Source: Ancistrus triradiatus
Lineage: Eukaryota > Chordata > Actinopteri > Siluriformes > Loricariidae
DNA: 64,000 bases
Reading direction: 5' to 3'
NCBI GenBank assembly: GCA_025084515.1
Contig: JAJAGP010000049.1
Coordinates: 947,501 to 1,011,500 of the forward strand
Position 1 is the first letter of the stretch. Every line of letters starts with the position of its first letter. A program made the translations under genes and the position numbers. This document shows positions 1-10,230 of the stretch, piece after piece. The notes beneath the pieces were generated by a model. It saw only the letters and a program-made list of their open reading frames with translations. It did not search any database and had not been told where the DNA came from.

Positions 1-140
1 ACATCAGAAGTCATCTGACAGTCATCTGTCTTAATCCAAAGTCAAGTCTAAAGTCATGTATAGCAAGACAAAGTCGAGTCTTGCATCAGTGTTAGACAAG
101 CAAGTTTCAAGTCAATTTGCGACTCAAGTCTTGAGTCCCC
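1..140. repeat. Degenerate AAGTC/CAAGT-rich repeat
   Basis: The stretch is dense in overlapping AAGTC, CAAGTC and GAGTC words. Similar AGTC-rich blocks occur inside non-autonomous hAT-like elements of fish. It is cut by the window edge, so no terminus can be shown. A shorter run of the same word (three CAAGT copies) lies at 6172-6187. Confidence 0.45.
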
Positions 141-279
141 CAGCTCTAGTATAGCGAGAATAAAATTCACTCAAGTTCCGAATTAACTCTTAAATGCTGG
201 AATTTACACCCACAAAGCAAAATTAAGTAAATCAAATCTACACCCTTCATTCATTCACTTTCGGCTTAATCCGATTCAG

Positions 280-540
280 ACTCGGCAGCACAGGGTGTGA
301 GGCGGGAAACGAGTGGCAACAAATCCCAGACAGGGCGCCACTTTATCAAACACACACACACACTAACTCACTCACCCTCAGACACTTTTAGAGATGCCAG
401 TTGACCTGGAGCATGTCTTTGCAATGCGAAACTGGAGAACCAGAGGAAATCCATGGCAACACGTGGAGAACATGCAAACTTGAACCCGGGTCTCCAGAGC
501 TATGAGCTGGCAGTGCCAACCTCTGCATTACTGTACCGCC
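280..540 (-). repeat. tRNA-derived SINE-like repeat, degenerate
   Basis: The block runs from a cggcagcacagggtgtgag segment through a short (CA)n run (about 350-363) to the word catggcaacacgtggagaa and a closing gtaccgccgc. This arrangement resembles, in reverse orientation, a common fish SINE with a tRNA-like head. A second relic with the words gacacggagaggacatgcag and cagtctgctccacctg lies near 53080-53190. The family assignment is from memory. Confidence 0.5.
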
Positions 541-1564
541 GCTTAACTGCTACGTGTAAATTATATTAATTCGTACATTTGTGTGTTATTGCATTTTATT
601 TTTAACATGTTGTAACCCAGCTTTCCGTCAAGGTCATGGGATCTGAATAAAATACAGACAGCAGGTCTAAGCATGCTCTGGTTGGGATTCCAGTTAATCC
701 CAGAGTTAACTACTAAAATGCCAGTGTGAAGTTGTTTATGTATGTGCCCGTAAACAGTTGTGTCCTGTGCTGCCAGTAGGCCCCAACAACCCTGAATTGT
801 ATTAAGCAGGTATGAAAATGAATGAAAGAGTTGCAGATTTCTTAACAAAGAACAAAGAATGAAGAGTTTGATGGTGGCGGTGATATTTTCCTTCCATGAT
901 GCGATTTATATTTAATCAAATTGCACTTTATCCGCTATGAGGTACATACATAATATGGGCTTTTTCCTTTACGAACTCCAGGTTAGTCATCTTCTGTCAG
1001 CTAATAAACTTACAGGGAACATTCGAAGGACATACACGCAGCTCAAGGACCAAACCACATGTGTGACTGGATTGGAGAAGCACTTCGAAAAATGCAATTC
1101 AATCATTTAAACTCACCCCACCTGCTATGGCAGCGAGATTATTACGCATTTTTATTGCAGAAAGCAGTGGATAACATCAAGAATGCAGGTATTTCAGATA
1201 AGGAGTGTAAGTCTGGAAAGAGAGCTCAGCTACAGGACTACGGATCCATACTGATTTAAAAGAGCCGTTTGACTTGCCTAAAGAGAATGCAAATCACGTT
1301 TGCTGCCAATATGGAGAGGAATTGCTATTCACTCGCTATCTGTTAACCAATTACACAGCAGACTCTTGCCAGGTACTGACTTTATCAGGTGATGCTCATC
1401 GGCGAGCTCGGTTCTCATTCAAAATGTGGGAGTTACAGCGTCTGAACATTGCAGGAGTGAAACATGGTACTGCTCAGTCACAACCATTAGGTGAAGGACG
1501 TCATTGAAGCTACGCATCCCAGGATGTGAAGCGTACATAGTGTTTAGTAGTAAAACATACTTAC
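541..1564. other. Upstream sequence without a recognisable gene
   Basis: The stretch has short ORFs (66 and 77 codons around 1059-1507 on +, 95 codons on - at 561-848). None shows a domain, signal peptide or splice-compatible context that I recognise. It does not share obvious repeats with the rest of the window. I see nothing functional that can be supported. Confidence 0.4.
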
Positions 1565-1735
1565 AGCTTTAGCAGGTGCCCTTAAATACACTTGGTATCT
1601 GACAAGATACAATACAAGAAATTGGCATTTAATGGCTTCGCTCAAGAACCCACCAGTGGGAGCCTGTCAGTTCTGGGATACGGACCATATAATAGTCAAT
1701 AGTCCAGTACCTTAATGGTGAGGCATCACCACATT
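1565..1735 (-). repeat. SINE relic (same family as 25417-25610)
   Basis: Decayed copy in minus orientation. Recognisable pieces in order are gcaggtgccctta, ggcttcgctcaagaaccca, ccagtgggagcctg and agtccagtaccttaa. They follow the order seen in the better copy at 25417-25610. Heavily mutated, with no intact Pol III boxes. Confidence 0.6.
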
Positions 1736-1898
1736 TGCTTTACTGTTCGAATACGTATAAATAAGGACAAGCTTAGGGTTCAAGTAGTGGAGTCGCGCCT
1801 CCTGAGGGGGGCTCGCCCCCTTTGGGACCGAGCAGAGGTATTGCAGTTGGAGCCACAAGGCAAATGAAGGCTGTTACACAGAGAAAAGATAAGATACT

Positions 1899-2338
1899 TC
1901 AGATGCACTGATTGGTTTCCGATGGTATCTTCGATATGCTCAGAAAAGCATATCTAAAAGAGTCTATCACGATAACTCACTTTATCACGACACGATAAAA
2001 TATTGCCTCCCCCTACTGTGAGCTTTTATTAACTGATAAAAATACATATACACAGGTCACAGATACACCAGAACCCAAAAATTAACATACCATCCATTCC
2101 AAGATAAACGTTGGCACCGGGAAACAAACCCGGAGCGGCTGAGCAGTAACTGTTGAAGTTTAAAGCTCCGTGCACACATGAACTTAGTTCTGAATTAACT
2201 TAAGTCGAAGCCCTGTGCTGTTCATGTGTGTGGCTGTGTTTGTGCCGCTGTCGATGTTTCAAGTGCACAAGTGTCGGCTAAATGTGACTGGAACAGAATG
2301 GCTGATGACGATGAAAGATCGGTCGGTGCATCTCAAGA
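1899..2338. mobile_element. Non-autonomous hAT-like element, decayed
   Basis: The left end reads agatgcactgattgg and the right end is its imperfect reverse complement (ccgaccgatgcatct class, written ggtcggtgcatct on +). Inside are a decayed bipyrimidine/ATCG-rich part and a segment (2120-2330) that is homologous to 25915-26070. No coding capacity. The flanks share a similar aagata word but I cannot demonstrate an exact 8-bp target duplication. Class assignment is from the terminal sequence and is tentative. Confidence 0.45.
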
Positions 2339-3171
2339 TACATAATGCAGGATACTTTTTTTAATTACCATGTAAAGATGATTTGTCACTTTATTTTGTT
2401 TTATTCAGTTGTGTTTTGTGTGAATTATATGTTTAATATTTATTCCAGTGGAGTGTGGAAGCAAAAGAAGGTTATATTTGTGTGGGTTGGGGGGGTTTGC
2501 TTGAAAGTATTCTGATAAAAGGGGCCACTGCAGAAAAAGTTTGGGAACCACTGCCTTAAATATTGATATAGCACTAAAATAACACCAGTGATGGATGAGT
2601 TCCCTTTTAAAGCCATCAAAGGTTTCATCCACATGATTTTCCATCCCATTGTTGTCTCGACTTGCTCGTTACAACACCAGACCTGTTTCTGTGATGCTGT
2701 TTTGCGAAAATGATAGTTGGCGTTCTGATTTTTCTGAACTTTCATAGCGGTTCCTCTTCAGCACTGATTTGCCTTTAACCTTTACTCGAACCCGTTCTTT
2801 CAGCAGGGGCAATCTGAAATTTTGTATTCGCCGAGCTCTCATTTCAGTTTCATCCTTTTCAGAGATAACCACGTGTACTGAATCGAGTATCTGTGTGCAG
2901 GCCTTTCACAGCTGCAGCAGGGCCACATAACTACATTTGGATGTATGAATGAAATAACTACTGTATGTGCAGTGCAATGTGAAGCTTTAGAGTTAAAAAG
3001 ACAAATCAAAAAGATTAAAAGACATCGATTAAATCCATCTTCTGCCTGCCAAAAGAGTTGGTTTATTTTCAGCATGTCATTCCAAAATGAAGATTTACAA
3101 GTGACAGAACTAGAACAAACACTATATACACACTCATTAGACCTCCGTTCCACCCGAGCACCCTATAAATG
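2339..3171. other. No supported gene
   Basis: Overlapping short ORFs lie on both strands (for example 2839-3153 on - and 2945-3229 on +). They run through each other and show no domain signature. The stretch is AT-rich with no recognised repeat. Confidence 0.4.
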
Positions 3172-3235
3172 CAGTGCGTTCGGAAAGTCTTCAGACACTT
3201 TCACTTTTTTTTACATTTTGTTCTGTTGAAGACTT
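3172..3235 (+). mobile_element. Solitary Tc1-type terminal inverted repeat
   Basis: The terminal motif starts cagtgcgttcggaaagtctt and continues into cactttcac and acattttgttctgttgaag. It is the same end that bounds the element at 61058-63590. No transposase or second end follows, so only the terminus survives. Confidence 0.65.
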
Positions 3236-3782
3236 CAAGTTTCAAGTAATATATATATTAAAGGGTTCTGTGACCTAACCCAACCCATCTGATCTCATTG
3301 CAAGCCCAACCAAGGTCCATGTATGTTCTTTACATGAGTTAATGTTGAAAACTGAATAGAGCAGTGTTTATTTGGTGTTGCCATTTCTTAACATTTCGTA
3401 ATCCACCTCTCTTAATTAAATCAAGTTTATTTCTCAAAGTGTATTTATCACCAACCTAATTTTAATACCAGACTCTTAGGATGCATGCTGGGTTGCTTTG
3501 TCTTTTTGTAGGGTACTAAATAATGTACAATCAGAAACAAAACAAGGACTACAGACCTACATTGTTTGAGTTTAGATTTTTCTAATTACAGCAGTCTAAA
3601 AAGAGTAATAGTTATTAGCCTGAAAAGAATGTGGTGTAGCGTCGACACATCTGGTGGTCATGGTTAATTAATCTGAGGGTGAATTAATAATGAGGGTTAA
3701 TCTTACAACGGTTTCTCCTCATACAGTAGTTGGTAGTGGTTTCTAAAGGCTATGGGCCATAAACAAATGTATATTAGGGGCT
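3236..3782. other. AT-rich sequence, nothing recognised
   Basis: No ORF of note, no inverted or tandem structure and no family repeat that I can identify. Confidence 0.4.
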
Positions 3783-4060
3783 TACACCTTTACTTTTTTG
3801 CAGTAAATGACTTTTATAACTGTAGCAGATCCTTGTTACTACTTACCAAGTCGCCAAATATTTTTATAACGCTGGAATTCATCTGAACAGTCTGTACACA
3901 AAAAGTAGAGGCGGTTGAATCCAGAACAGCAACATTTTTTTGTCCTTGTCTGATTCATGGTGAAGTCGGATTTTAGAATCATATTTGAATTTATTATATT
4001 ATTTATTCAATATTATTCAGGTGGCACAGGGGGCATGGTGGTTAGTGCTGTCAGAGATCG
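3783..4060 (+). pseudogene. hAT transposase fragment, copy 1 (empty-site paralogue)
   Basis: The segment matches the middle of the hAT relic at 6065-6541 over its whole length. It shares gtagcagatccttgttrcta, the gaacagtctgtacacaaaa word, and then gatttta/tca-gaatcatatttgaattt. Unlike that copy it has neither the 261-bp repeat insertion nor the 1.2-kb hAT insertion, and it runs straight from the AT-rich tract into a SINE-like start (ggtggcacagggggcatggt). It therefore preserves the unoccupied state of both insertion sites. No open frame survives. Confidence 0.55.
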
Positions 4061-4214
4061 CCGGTTATCAAGAGGAACAGCCAAAATAATAATGATGAGA
4101 AGATTTATACCACGTTATTCATGGACACCTAGAACGTGTCGGCGATATTTACGTTTCGAAACCATTTACATTTTGTTTAAATTAATTTATTTTAAAAATG
4201 TATTAAAGTATGTC

Positions 4215-4635
4215 CTGATAGAAAGGTTCTGCTAGTCTCAGTATCCTCTGTTCACCAGACAAGGCACAGAGACAGAGATAAATACAGAAAGCAGTTTCGA
4301 AGATTTATTAAACACAAGCAACAAACCAGACAAGGACAAATCCAGACTGAGGTCAGTAAACAGGGATCAAAACACACCCAGATACTCTTCTTAACAAACA
4401 AGTCCTAAAGGGGCAGACAAGCAGGTATCGAGATACAAATAAAGTCGAAGAATAAAGCCGAGTAACGGTTGTAAAGAGTTGCTAAGCAAATGTCGGTACC
4501 AAAGACAAACAATGGTACTTTGCAAAGGACTCAAGCCAGACTGGGAAATAAATAGGCAGTGCAATGAACAGGTAAATGAGAAACAGGTGCAGTGATTAAT
4601 GCGAGGGCAAATCAGAATGTGGGAGGGTGTGGGTT
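4215..4635. repeat. Possible interspersed repeat, unclassified
   Basis: Purine-rich segment with accagacaaggacaaatcc, aaacagggatcaaaacacac and aaatgagaaacaggtgcag words. It resembles repeats that I have seen scattered in ostariophysan genomes (TTTATT-type ends, caag-rich body). It has no second copy in the window, so the call is weak. Confidence 0.3.
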
Positions 4636-5834
4636 AGAAATATGTAGGAAATGGAGTCCGGGATGGTAGGCGAGTAATTACATTAGTGTAACTATACACT
4701 CTGCTCACGATTTGATTCATGATACTGATTAGATTTCTCATGATTATTGATTTTATACTGGATAAAAGACATTCCATTTTTTCCTTTTCCATTTTTTTGT
4801 TATCAATACAAAACAACCTAGACTTTTGTGTTTAAGTATGTTTTATACAAAAACCTTAGTATTAAATTAAATGACTAGAAACTGAGGTTAAAATTTGTAA
4901 GCAAAATGTTCTATTTGTAGCTTTATCATATCTTAAATAATTGAGTGAATACCTTCCATTTTACTTCTGAAGAATGGCAATTCAAAATAATGTTTTTTCT
5001 CATATAAATGTCTCCTGCAATTAAAAGAAATTAGGAGTCTCATTGAGAACGGGATATGAGTCTGCGATGATCTGCGCCTCTTGTGTTACAAGAACGCATA
5101 ATTCATAATGAACTTAAACTTATCATGAACACATCATATGAGCATAATCAAGAATATTAATATAACTTTAAACAAATCATATTCATTAAAATAACAGTAT
5201 GAATGTGAGTGTAATATATTAGAGGAAGAAAATACTGAAACTTTTTTGATCCATTGGCACCATCACTAAGCAGTAAATTTCTGTGATCTTTAAAACAAAT
5301 CATACTGTAATTCAGAGAGGTTTAACCAGTGATGCTTGTCACAGAAACATGAGATTCCCAAATCCGGCTCAATCGTGTGAGCACAAAACGACCAAAACGG
5401 CACTGAACCCTTCCTTCTGTGAGGCGCTATTTTCCTTTCTGTACTCATTCATTATTCATGCTCTAATAAGATGTTCCATTAGTGCGGAAAATGTGCTGAC
5501 CGCTTTGTACCCGACTTACTGTCAACCACCGTCTTTTCTCTTACGTTTATTTGCTCTGTTTTATCTTTAGTCATCTTCTCTGTCATTCTCACAGTTTGAT
5601 GGTTAGTAATAGTATAACTTGGCTTTAGAAGACTTCAGTGTAAAAGCTTTAGAAAGTCAACACAAGATATAATCAGACCCAAAGTCTGTATATACAATAC
5701 AGCAAGTCTGCCTGTGTTCTACCCCAGTGTGGCTAATCGACTCTTGTTTGTACCCATACTATACAATATCTAGCTTTCTAATTTAGCTAATAAGATTTAT
5801 TTGACACAACTGGCATTTTTTTCAAAATAGGTAA
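4636..5834. other. AT-rich sequence, no supported gene
   Basis: The longest ORF (5283-5570, 95 codons) has no recognisable domain, no Kozak support and no splice context. No repeats shared with the rest of the window were seen. Confidence 0.4.
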
Positions 5835-6171
5835 AAACCAAGATTGGCATGTATGCTGGAAACAATGAACCTGTTCAACCATCTTAAAAGGAAGCACCCC
5901 AAAGAGTACACTGAAAGCCAGATAGCACAGGGACCACGAGGGTGCAACATTGATGAAAAAAGATGGTCTATATAAGAAAACAAGTAAGTTATGGGAAAAA
6001 ATGACTGAGGCCGTGCCATTTTACCTAGCCAACAATAAGATATTAAAAAAATCAGTTGAATTTGAGGGTTTTTACTGTCTTTTATAAGTAGCAGATCCTT
6101 GTTGCTACTTAACAATTGGCAATATTTTTAACAAGGCCATTCTGAACACTCTGTACACAAAATGTAGAGGT
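5835..6171 (+). pseudogene. hAT transposase relic with BED-finger tail
   Basis: A + strand frame around 5850-5965 reads NLFNHLKRKHPKEYTES, the characteristic end of a BED zinc finger (H-x4-H spacing) as found at the N-terminus of hAT/ZBED transposases. Downstream the frame gives WEKMTEAVPFYLANN and then, after decay, FNKAILNTLYTKCRG. Both are in the order expected for the region between the BED finger and the catalytic part of this superfamily. Stops and frame changes break it, so it is a fossil. At 6172 it is interrupted by an unrelated repeat, and homology resumes at 6433 with an IFATASDLW motif. Confidence 0.65.
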
Positions 6172-6432
6172 CAAGTCAAGTCAAGTCAGATCTATTGATA
6201 TAGCACTTTTTACAATGGAACATTGTCTCAAAGCAACTTTACAAGTTTAGATTATCTCCTAATATCTACGTATAATCCCAAATTGAGCAAGCCTAGGGCG
6301 ACAGTGGCAAGGAAAAACTCCCTGAGTGTTATGAGGAAGAAACCTTGGGGGGACCAAGACTCAAAAAGGGACCCAACCTCCTTGGGCGGCGTAGATGATA
6401 AATCTAAGAACGAAACTAAAGTCATGGAGTCA
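6172..6432 (+). repeat. Teleost interspersed repeat inserted in the hAT relic
   Basis: Contains the blocks gcaaggaaaaactccctgag, gaggaagaaaccttgggggg and ccaagactcaaaaaggga, which I recognise as part of a repeat abundant in many teleosts. I cannot name its class with certainty. It splits the hAT transposase relic: the paralogue at 3783-4060 lacks it. Confidence 0.55.
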
Positions 6433-6541
6433 TGGAGGTGATTGTATCCAAAATGAACAACATCTGATTTTTGCCACAGCTAGTGATTTATGGTTTTAAG
6501 TCAGGTTTCAGGATCATATTTGAATTGATTATGTTATTTAT
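6433..6541 (+). pseudogene. hAT transposase relic, continuation
   Basis: Homology to copy 1 (3900-4000) resumes here. One frame reads IFATASDLW, matching the (F)FATTSDLW-type motif near the first catalytic region of hAT transposases. It is followed by the AT-rich stretch atcatatttgaattgatt and ttatttat, at which the next element is inserted. Confidence 0.5.
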
Positions 6542-7733
6542 TAGGGCTGTGACAGGAATGAGTTTTTTCGTCCATTGAGTTTTTTCGTTGGTGGTTGACC
6601 CCCATAGTCTGGTTTATCATTTGGTACGTACGCTTGCGTGCTCAGTCTGGTCATTTAGAGAAAATGCAATTTAGAAAGTATCAGCGTTAAATTATTAACA
6701 TGTCAACAAATGATCTGCCTTGGCTTTGACAGCTTTAACTTTTTACATTATGCAGTGTTTCCTCGAGATGATTTTCAGAAGCGGTGGCAGCCAGCCTATT
6801 GCCTAATTACAAATTTAACATTTGTTTGTTGACAGAAAAGATTGTCTGCCTTTCTCTGTGTAAATTATAATTCACATGAGAAAGTCGGGTTTCAGAATCA
6901 TATTTAAATTTATCATATTATTTATTAGGGCTGTGGAAGGATTTAGTTTTTTATTACGTTGAGCTTCCTTGGTGGATGACCACCACATTCTGGTTCGTTT
7001 GCTTAGTGTGATCGCTCCATAAAGTGCCTCGGGTTTAGCATGCTAGTGCTAGTGGTACAGCTACTGAGGCGCTAACGCGAATCGGCTTATTCTTCCGTCT
7101 TCATGTTTGATGCCACGCGAGCTAACGGTTCCAGGGATAATGTAAACACAGCAGGTTGCCAGCTGCACTAAATATGCGCCGTAGTGTGGTATATACAGTC
7201 AGTGTTGCGCGCTATGCACATATCTGGCAACCTTTCCTTTGCTCGTGAAGCTTGAGCGATTCAACAACTGGAAGATTTTGTGTCAAGCCGTTGAATGTCG
7301 GTGTCAACGATGATATTTATTTCATATATCCACCATACGGACTCGTAACCTTCACAAGAAAAAAGGAAATAAATAAATAAAGTAATTCATTAAATACTGA
7401 AAAAGAATATAAGCGCAAGAAGGCGTATTTTATATCTCAGGAAATGGGGTCCCGATGTGAAACTGGCTGGTTACTCGTGATCTAATCATGATAATGTACA
7501 GCCTCTCTCGTTCTTATTGCTGTTATGAACGGCGACGAGTATTTATTTTAAATAATACTCACTATAAACCATTCTCCCGCCAATGTAGTCTGTTGATAAG
7601 TGCTCAGTGTAAACCTGGGGAGTTTCCATATCTTCCATTGTTAATTCATGTGGCTCAGTCAATGTGACCTTAGAGCCTGAACTGTCCATTTTTATGAAAA
7701 AATAATGTTAATACGGTTATTGTCACAGCCCTA
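6542..7733. mobile_element. Non-autonomous hAT element with 8-bp flanking repeat
   Basis: The left terminus is tagggctgtgac and the right terminus is gtcacagcccta, an exact 12-bp inverted repeat. The flanks are ttatttat (6534-6541) and gtatttat (7734-7741), matching at 7 of 8 positions, which fits the 8-bp target duplication of hAT elements. The paralogous copy at about 3995 is unoccupied. The interior (1.2 kb) has no coding capacity. It includes an internal second copy of the left end with its flank (6880-7010). Confidence 0.65.
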
Positions 7734-7770
7734 GTATTTATACACCATTATTCAGTTGGCACTGTGGTGC

Positions 7771-8886
7771 ACAGTGAGGACAACATATAATCAGGCCCAA
7801 AGATCCATACTACACATTTTCTAGTCTCTTCAAAAGCCCCACCATCACCAACACATCCACATAAGCCTTTTTGATAGTAACTCTGGACTATAAGCCTGTG
7901 CAGGGTATAACTGCAGGTTCTGACACGTGAGCCTTGTGATTTATGTATGAAATCAACGGGATCCAGCTGCTGCGAGCCGCTCTGATGTACATAGTTGTAT
8001 GTGAGATACAAACAGCTCTACATCTACAGCGTAATCCCTTCATCGCAGCTGTCTATTGAAATGCCTCACGGTGGAGGCTGCAGTGAAAAATTCTCTTCCA
8101 AGTATCAAACGCTGTGATGCGTTCTCCCACACGCCATCTCCCCGTCTTTTTATCCGTCAGCTCGCGAAACGACGTATTCACTCTGACGCACACGAAACAA
8201 TCGAGGCTCACATCCTGCGCTTAATAGAGATGTTCTGAGTAATGAAGGTTCTGACAGAATCATCCAAACCCTCCTGCTGTCCATAAAAAAAACACAACGA
8301 GGCTATTAAAGTAAAAGCCTGTTCATCCGGGACGTCTTTCGTGTATGCCTTTGATTTTACGTCAGTTAGCATGGGTATGTGGTGCACAGATGACGAACAA
8401 AACTGTAAGTTATCGTGATCAGTTCCGTTCACTTCTGAGCGTACAGGTGAATCACAGGTGAATCCCTCAGGAGACTTTCTATTAATGGATTTGCCTGAGT
8501 GTAGAACAACAGAATCAGTCACCCGGAATGAAAGGAAAAGACTTGCGACTTTTCTATTTGAGTCCGAGACGGTCAATAAACCACAAATGGCTTTGAGTTT
8601 TTTGGGAGGGGGTTGAGCAGAGCAGTAGAGCACAGAAGGTCAGAGTAGCAAAGATGAAAACAAAGTATTTGCAAATGCAGCTCAACAAGGATTTGAAATG
8701 TTCAGGTGTTGAATCCACAATTACAGTTTTGTTTGAAGGTTCTGACGTAGCTCCCCCTGCAGGGCAAACCATTCGCTGATAGGGATACATTTTTTTAAAC
8801 GTTGTGCTGTACAGATCGTCCCATTCTCACGTTGGTCCAGTTTACGATACTTCATTTATGATGAGAATCGCTGTACGATACTGTAG
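7771..8886. other. No supported gene
   Basis: Includes a 141-codon minus ORF (8208-8633) and smaller ORFs on both strands. No domain, signal or repeat was recognised. Base composition is more balanced than in the AT-rich flanks and no repeat family is obvious, so this may be single-copy intergenic DNA. Confidence 0.35.
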
Positions 8887-9010
8887 GGGTGGGGCAATAT
8901 GACGATATTTTATTGTATCCTGATCAATTATTTTTATCGTGATAGACGATATGCTTTACTGAGCATAGCGAGGATATTGTCAGTGCTTAAAAAACTTAAC
9001 GATTGCATGT
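8887..9010 (+). mobile_element. Terminus of a fish hAT-like MITE
   Basis: The word taggggtggggcaatatgac followed by gatattttattgtatc and atcgtgatagacgatatg is the typical start of short hAT-derived elements in fish. The opposite end is not clear. A related right-end word (cacgataaaatattgcctcc) lies at 1990-2012. Confidence 0.45.
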
Positions 9011-9798
9011 TGCTTTATAAAGAGTGTAATTATTCTTGTTTAATTTGATGAAGTCTGGCACATTTTGAATATAAATAACTTTACTAAGCATGGGATAATA
9101 TTTGAGTAGTAGCTTTTGAAGATCTTTTATTATGCATTTTTTCTCTGATCACATGTATTGCTATCTTGTATAAATATCTTGTTTATCTTGTTGTGGTTCT
9201 TTTTATTTACCTTATTCTATTAATTACATGAGATATTCAATGATATATTATAAAATAAGCTTTATGTTCATGATTTTGCCCAACCAAATGTTTTAAGCAT
9301 GTTTAAGGTAAGCTACACTACGATATATACCGTATATAATAAACTCCTCGGTTTACAATAAATTCAACGTACGATGGATTTGTCAGAATGTATCCCCAGC
9401 TTAAAATGGGAACTTCCTTTACAAATATATCATTCCATTCCCCATTACATCATTGAGCCACCAGTACCTGCAACAACGAATGCCTATCAGCGTAGATGAT
9501 TGCCTTTTTCTCTCTACAACACCCCTTAAATGTATCAACATGTACTTAAATAAAGTGCTTGATAGTAACCTAAGGAAATAACTACTGACACATAAGGGAT
9601 GGCAGAAGTAGAGAATGAGATACTGTATCTAAGAAATCTCAGATACAGTTCAGGTTTCTTGTCTATGCTGTTTCGAGCCAGTCTAGGTCTGAGGCAGAAG
9701 GGGCACACGAGCAAGACGAATATGGGCAAGAACACGGTGTGCTCATAACAATAACAAACAATGCTTGACAGTACAAGACATTCCAAAAAAAAAGACAC
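9011..9798. other. AT-rich sequence, nothing recognised
   Basis: Very AT-rich to about 9300, then more mixed sequence. ORFs at 9535-9884 on the minus strand depend on the (CA)n run and have no domain. Confidence 0.35.
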
Positions 9799-9813
9799 AC
9801 ACACACACACACA
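9796..9813. repeat. (CA)n microsatellite
   Basis: Uninterrupted CA dinucleotide run of about eight to nine units preceded by a short A run. Confidence 0.9.
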
Positions 9814-9871
9814 CCATACTGAGAATTGTTACAAGTGTGGAGTGCAGCAAGCAAAATAGCATACATAAAAC

Positions 9872-9930
9872 ATAACGTCCGCATTACATTCAGTGAAACA
9901 GGACGTTGACTGAAATGGACGATGACCAGG
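9872..9930. repeat. Short dispersed repeat, copy 1 of 3
   Basis: The words gcattacattcagtgaaaca, ggacgttgactgaaatggac and gatgaccagga recur at 11325-11395 and, in part, at 50325-50405. The other copies continue into cattaccata, whereas here the sequence switches at about 9930 to a Tc1 fragment. Confidence 0.55.
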
Positions 9931-10230
9931 ACTTTTATACAGATAACAAGGTCAAACAGGTGCCATTAATACAGGTAACGAGTGGAGGACAGAAGTTACA
10001 GGTCTGTGAGAGCCAGAAATCTTGCTTGTTTGAAGGTGACCAAATACTTATTTTCCACCATGATTTACAATTAAATTCTTTAAAAACCCGACAATGTGAT
10101 TTCCTGGATTTTTTTTGTCTCTCATAGTTGAAGTGTATCTATGATGAAAATTACAGACCTCTCTCATCCTTCTAAGTAGGAGAACTTGCACAATCAGTGG
10201 CTGACTAAATACTTTTTTGCCTCATTGTAT
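9930..10230 (-). mobile_element. Tc1-like element fragment (family of 31876-33707)
   Basis: This stretch repeats the right-hand 300 bp of the element at 31876-33707 with few changes. It shares aacaaggtcaaacaggtgcc, agccagaaatcttgcttgtt and the closing aatcagtggctgactaaata. It ends with a degenerate terminus (gcctcattgta). No transposase code is left. Confidence 0.75.

Noticed and set aside
1800..1825. GC-rich hairpin (ggggg-ctcg-ccccc) as an RNA element or terminator
   Set aside because: The stem is only five to six pairs, it has no U-tract function in a eukaryote and there is no nearby gene.
8208..8633. 141-codon minus ORF in the upstream region
   Set aside because: No domain or conserved motif seen and no promoter or splice context. 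Length is within chance for 64 kb.
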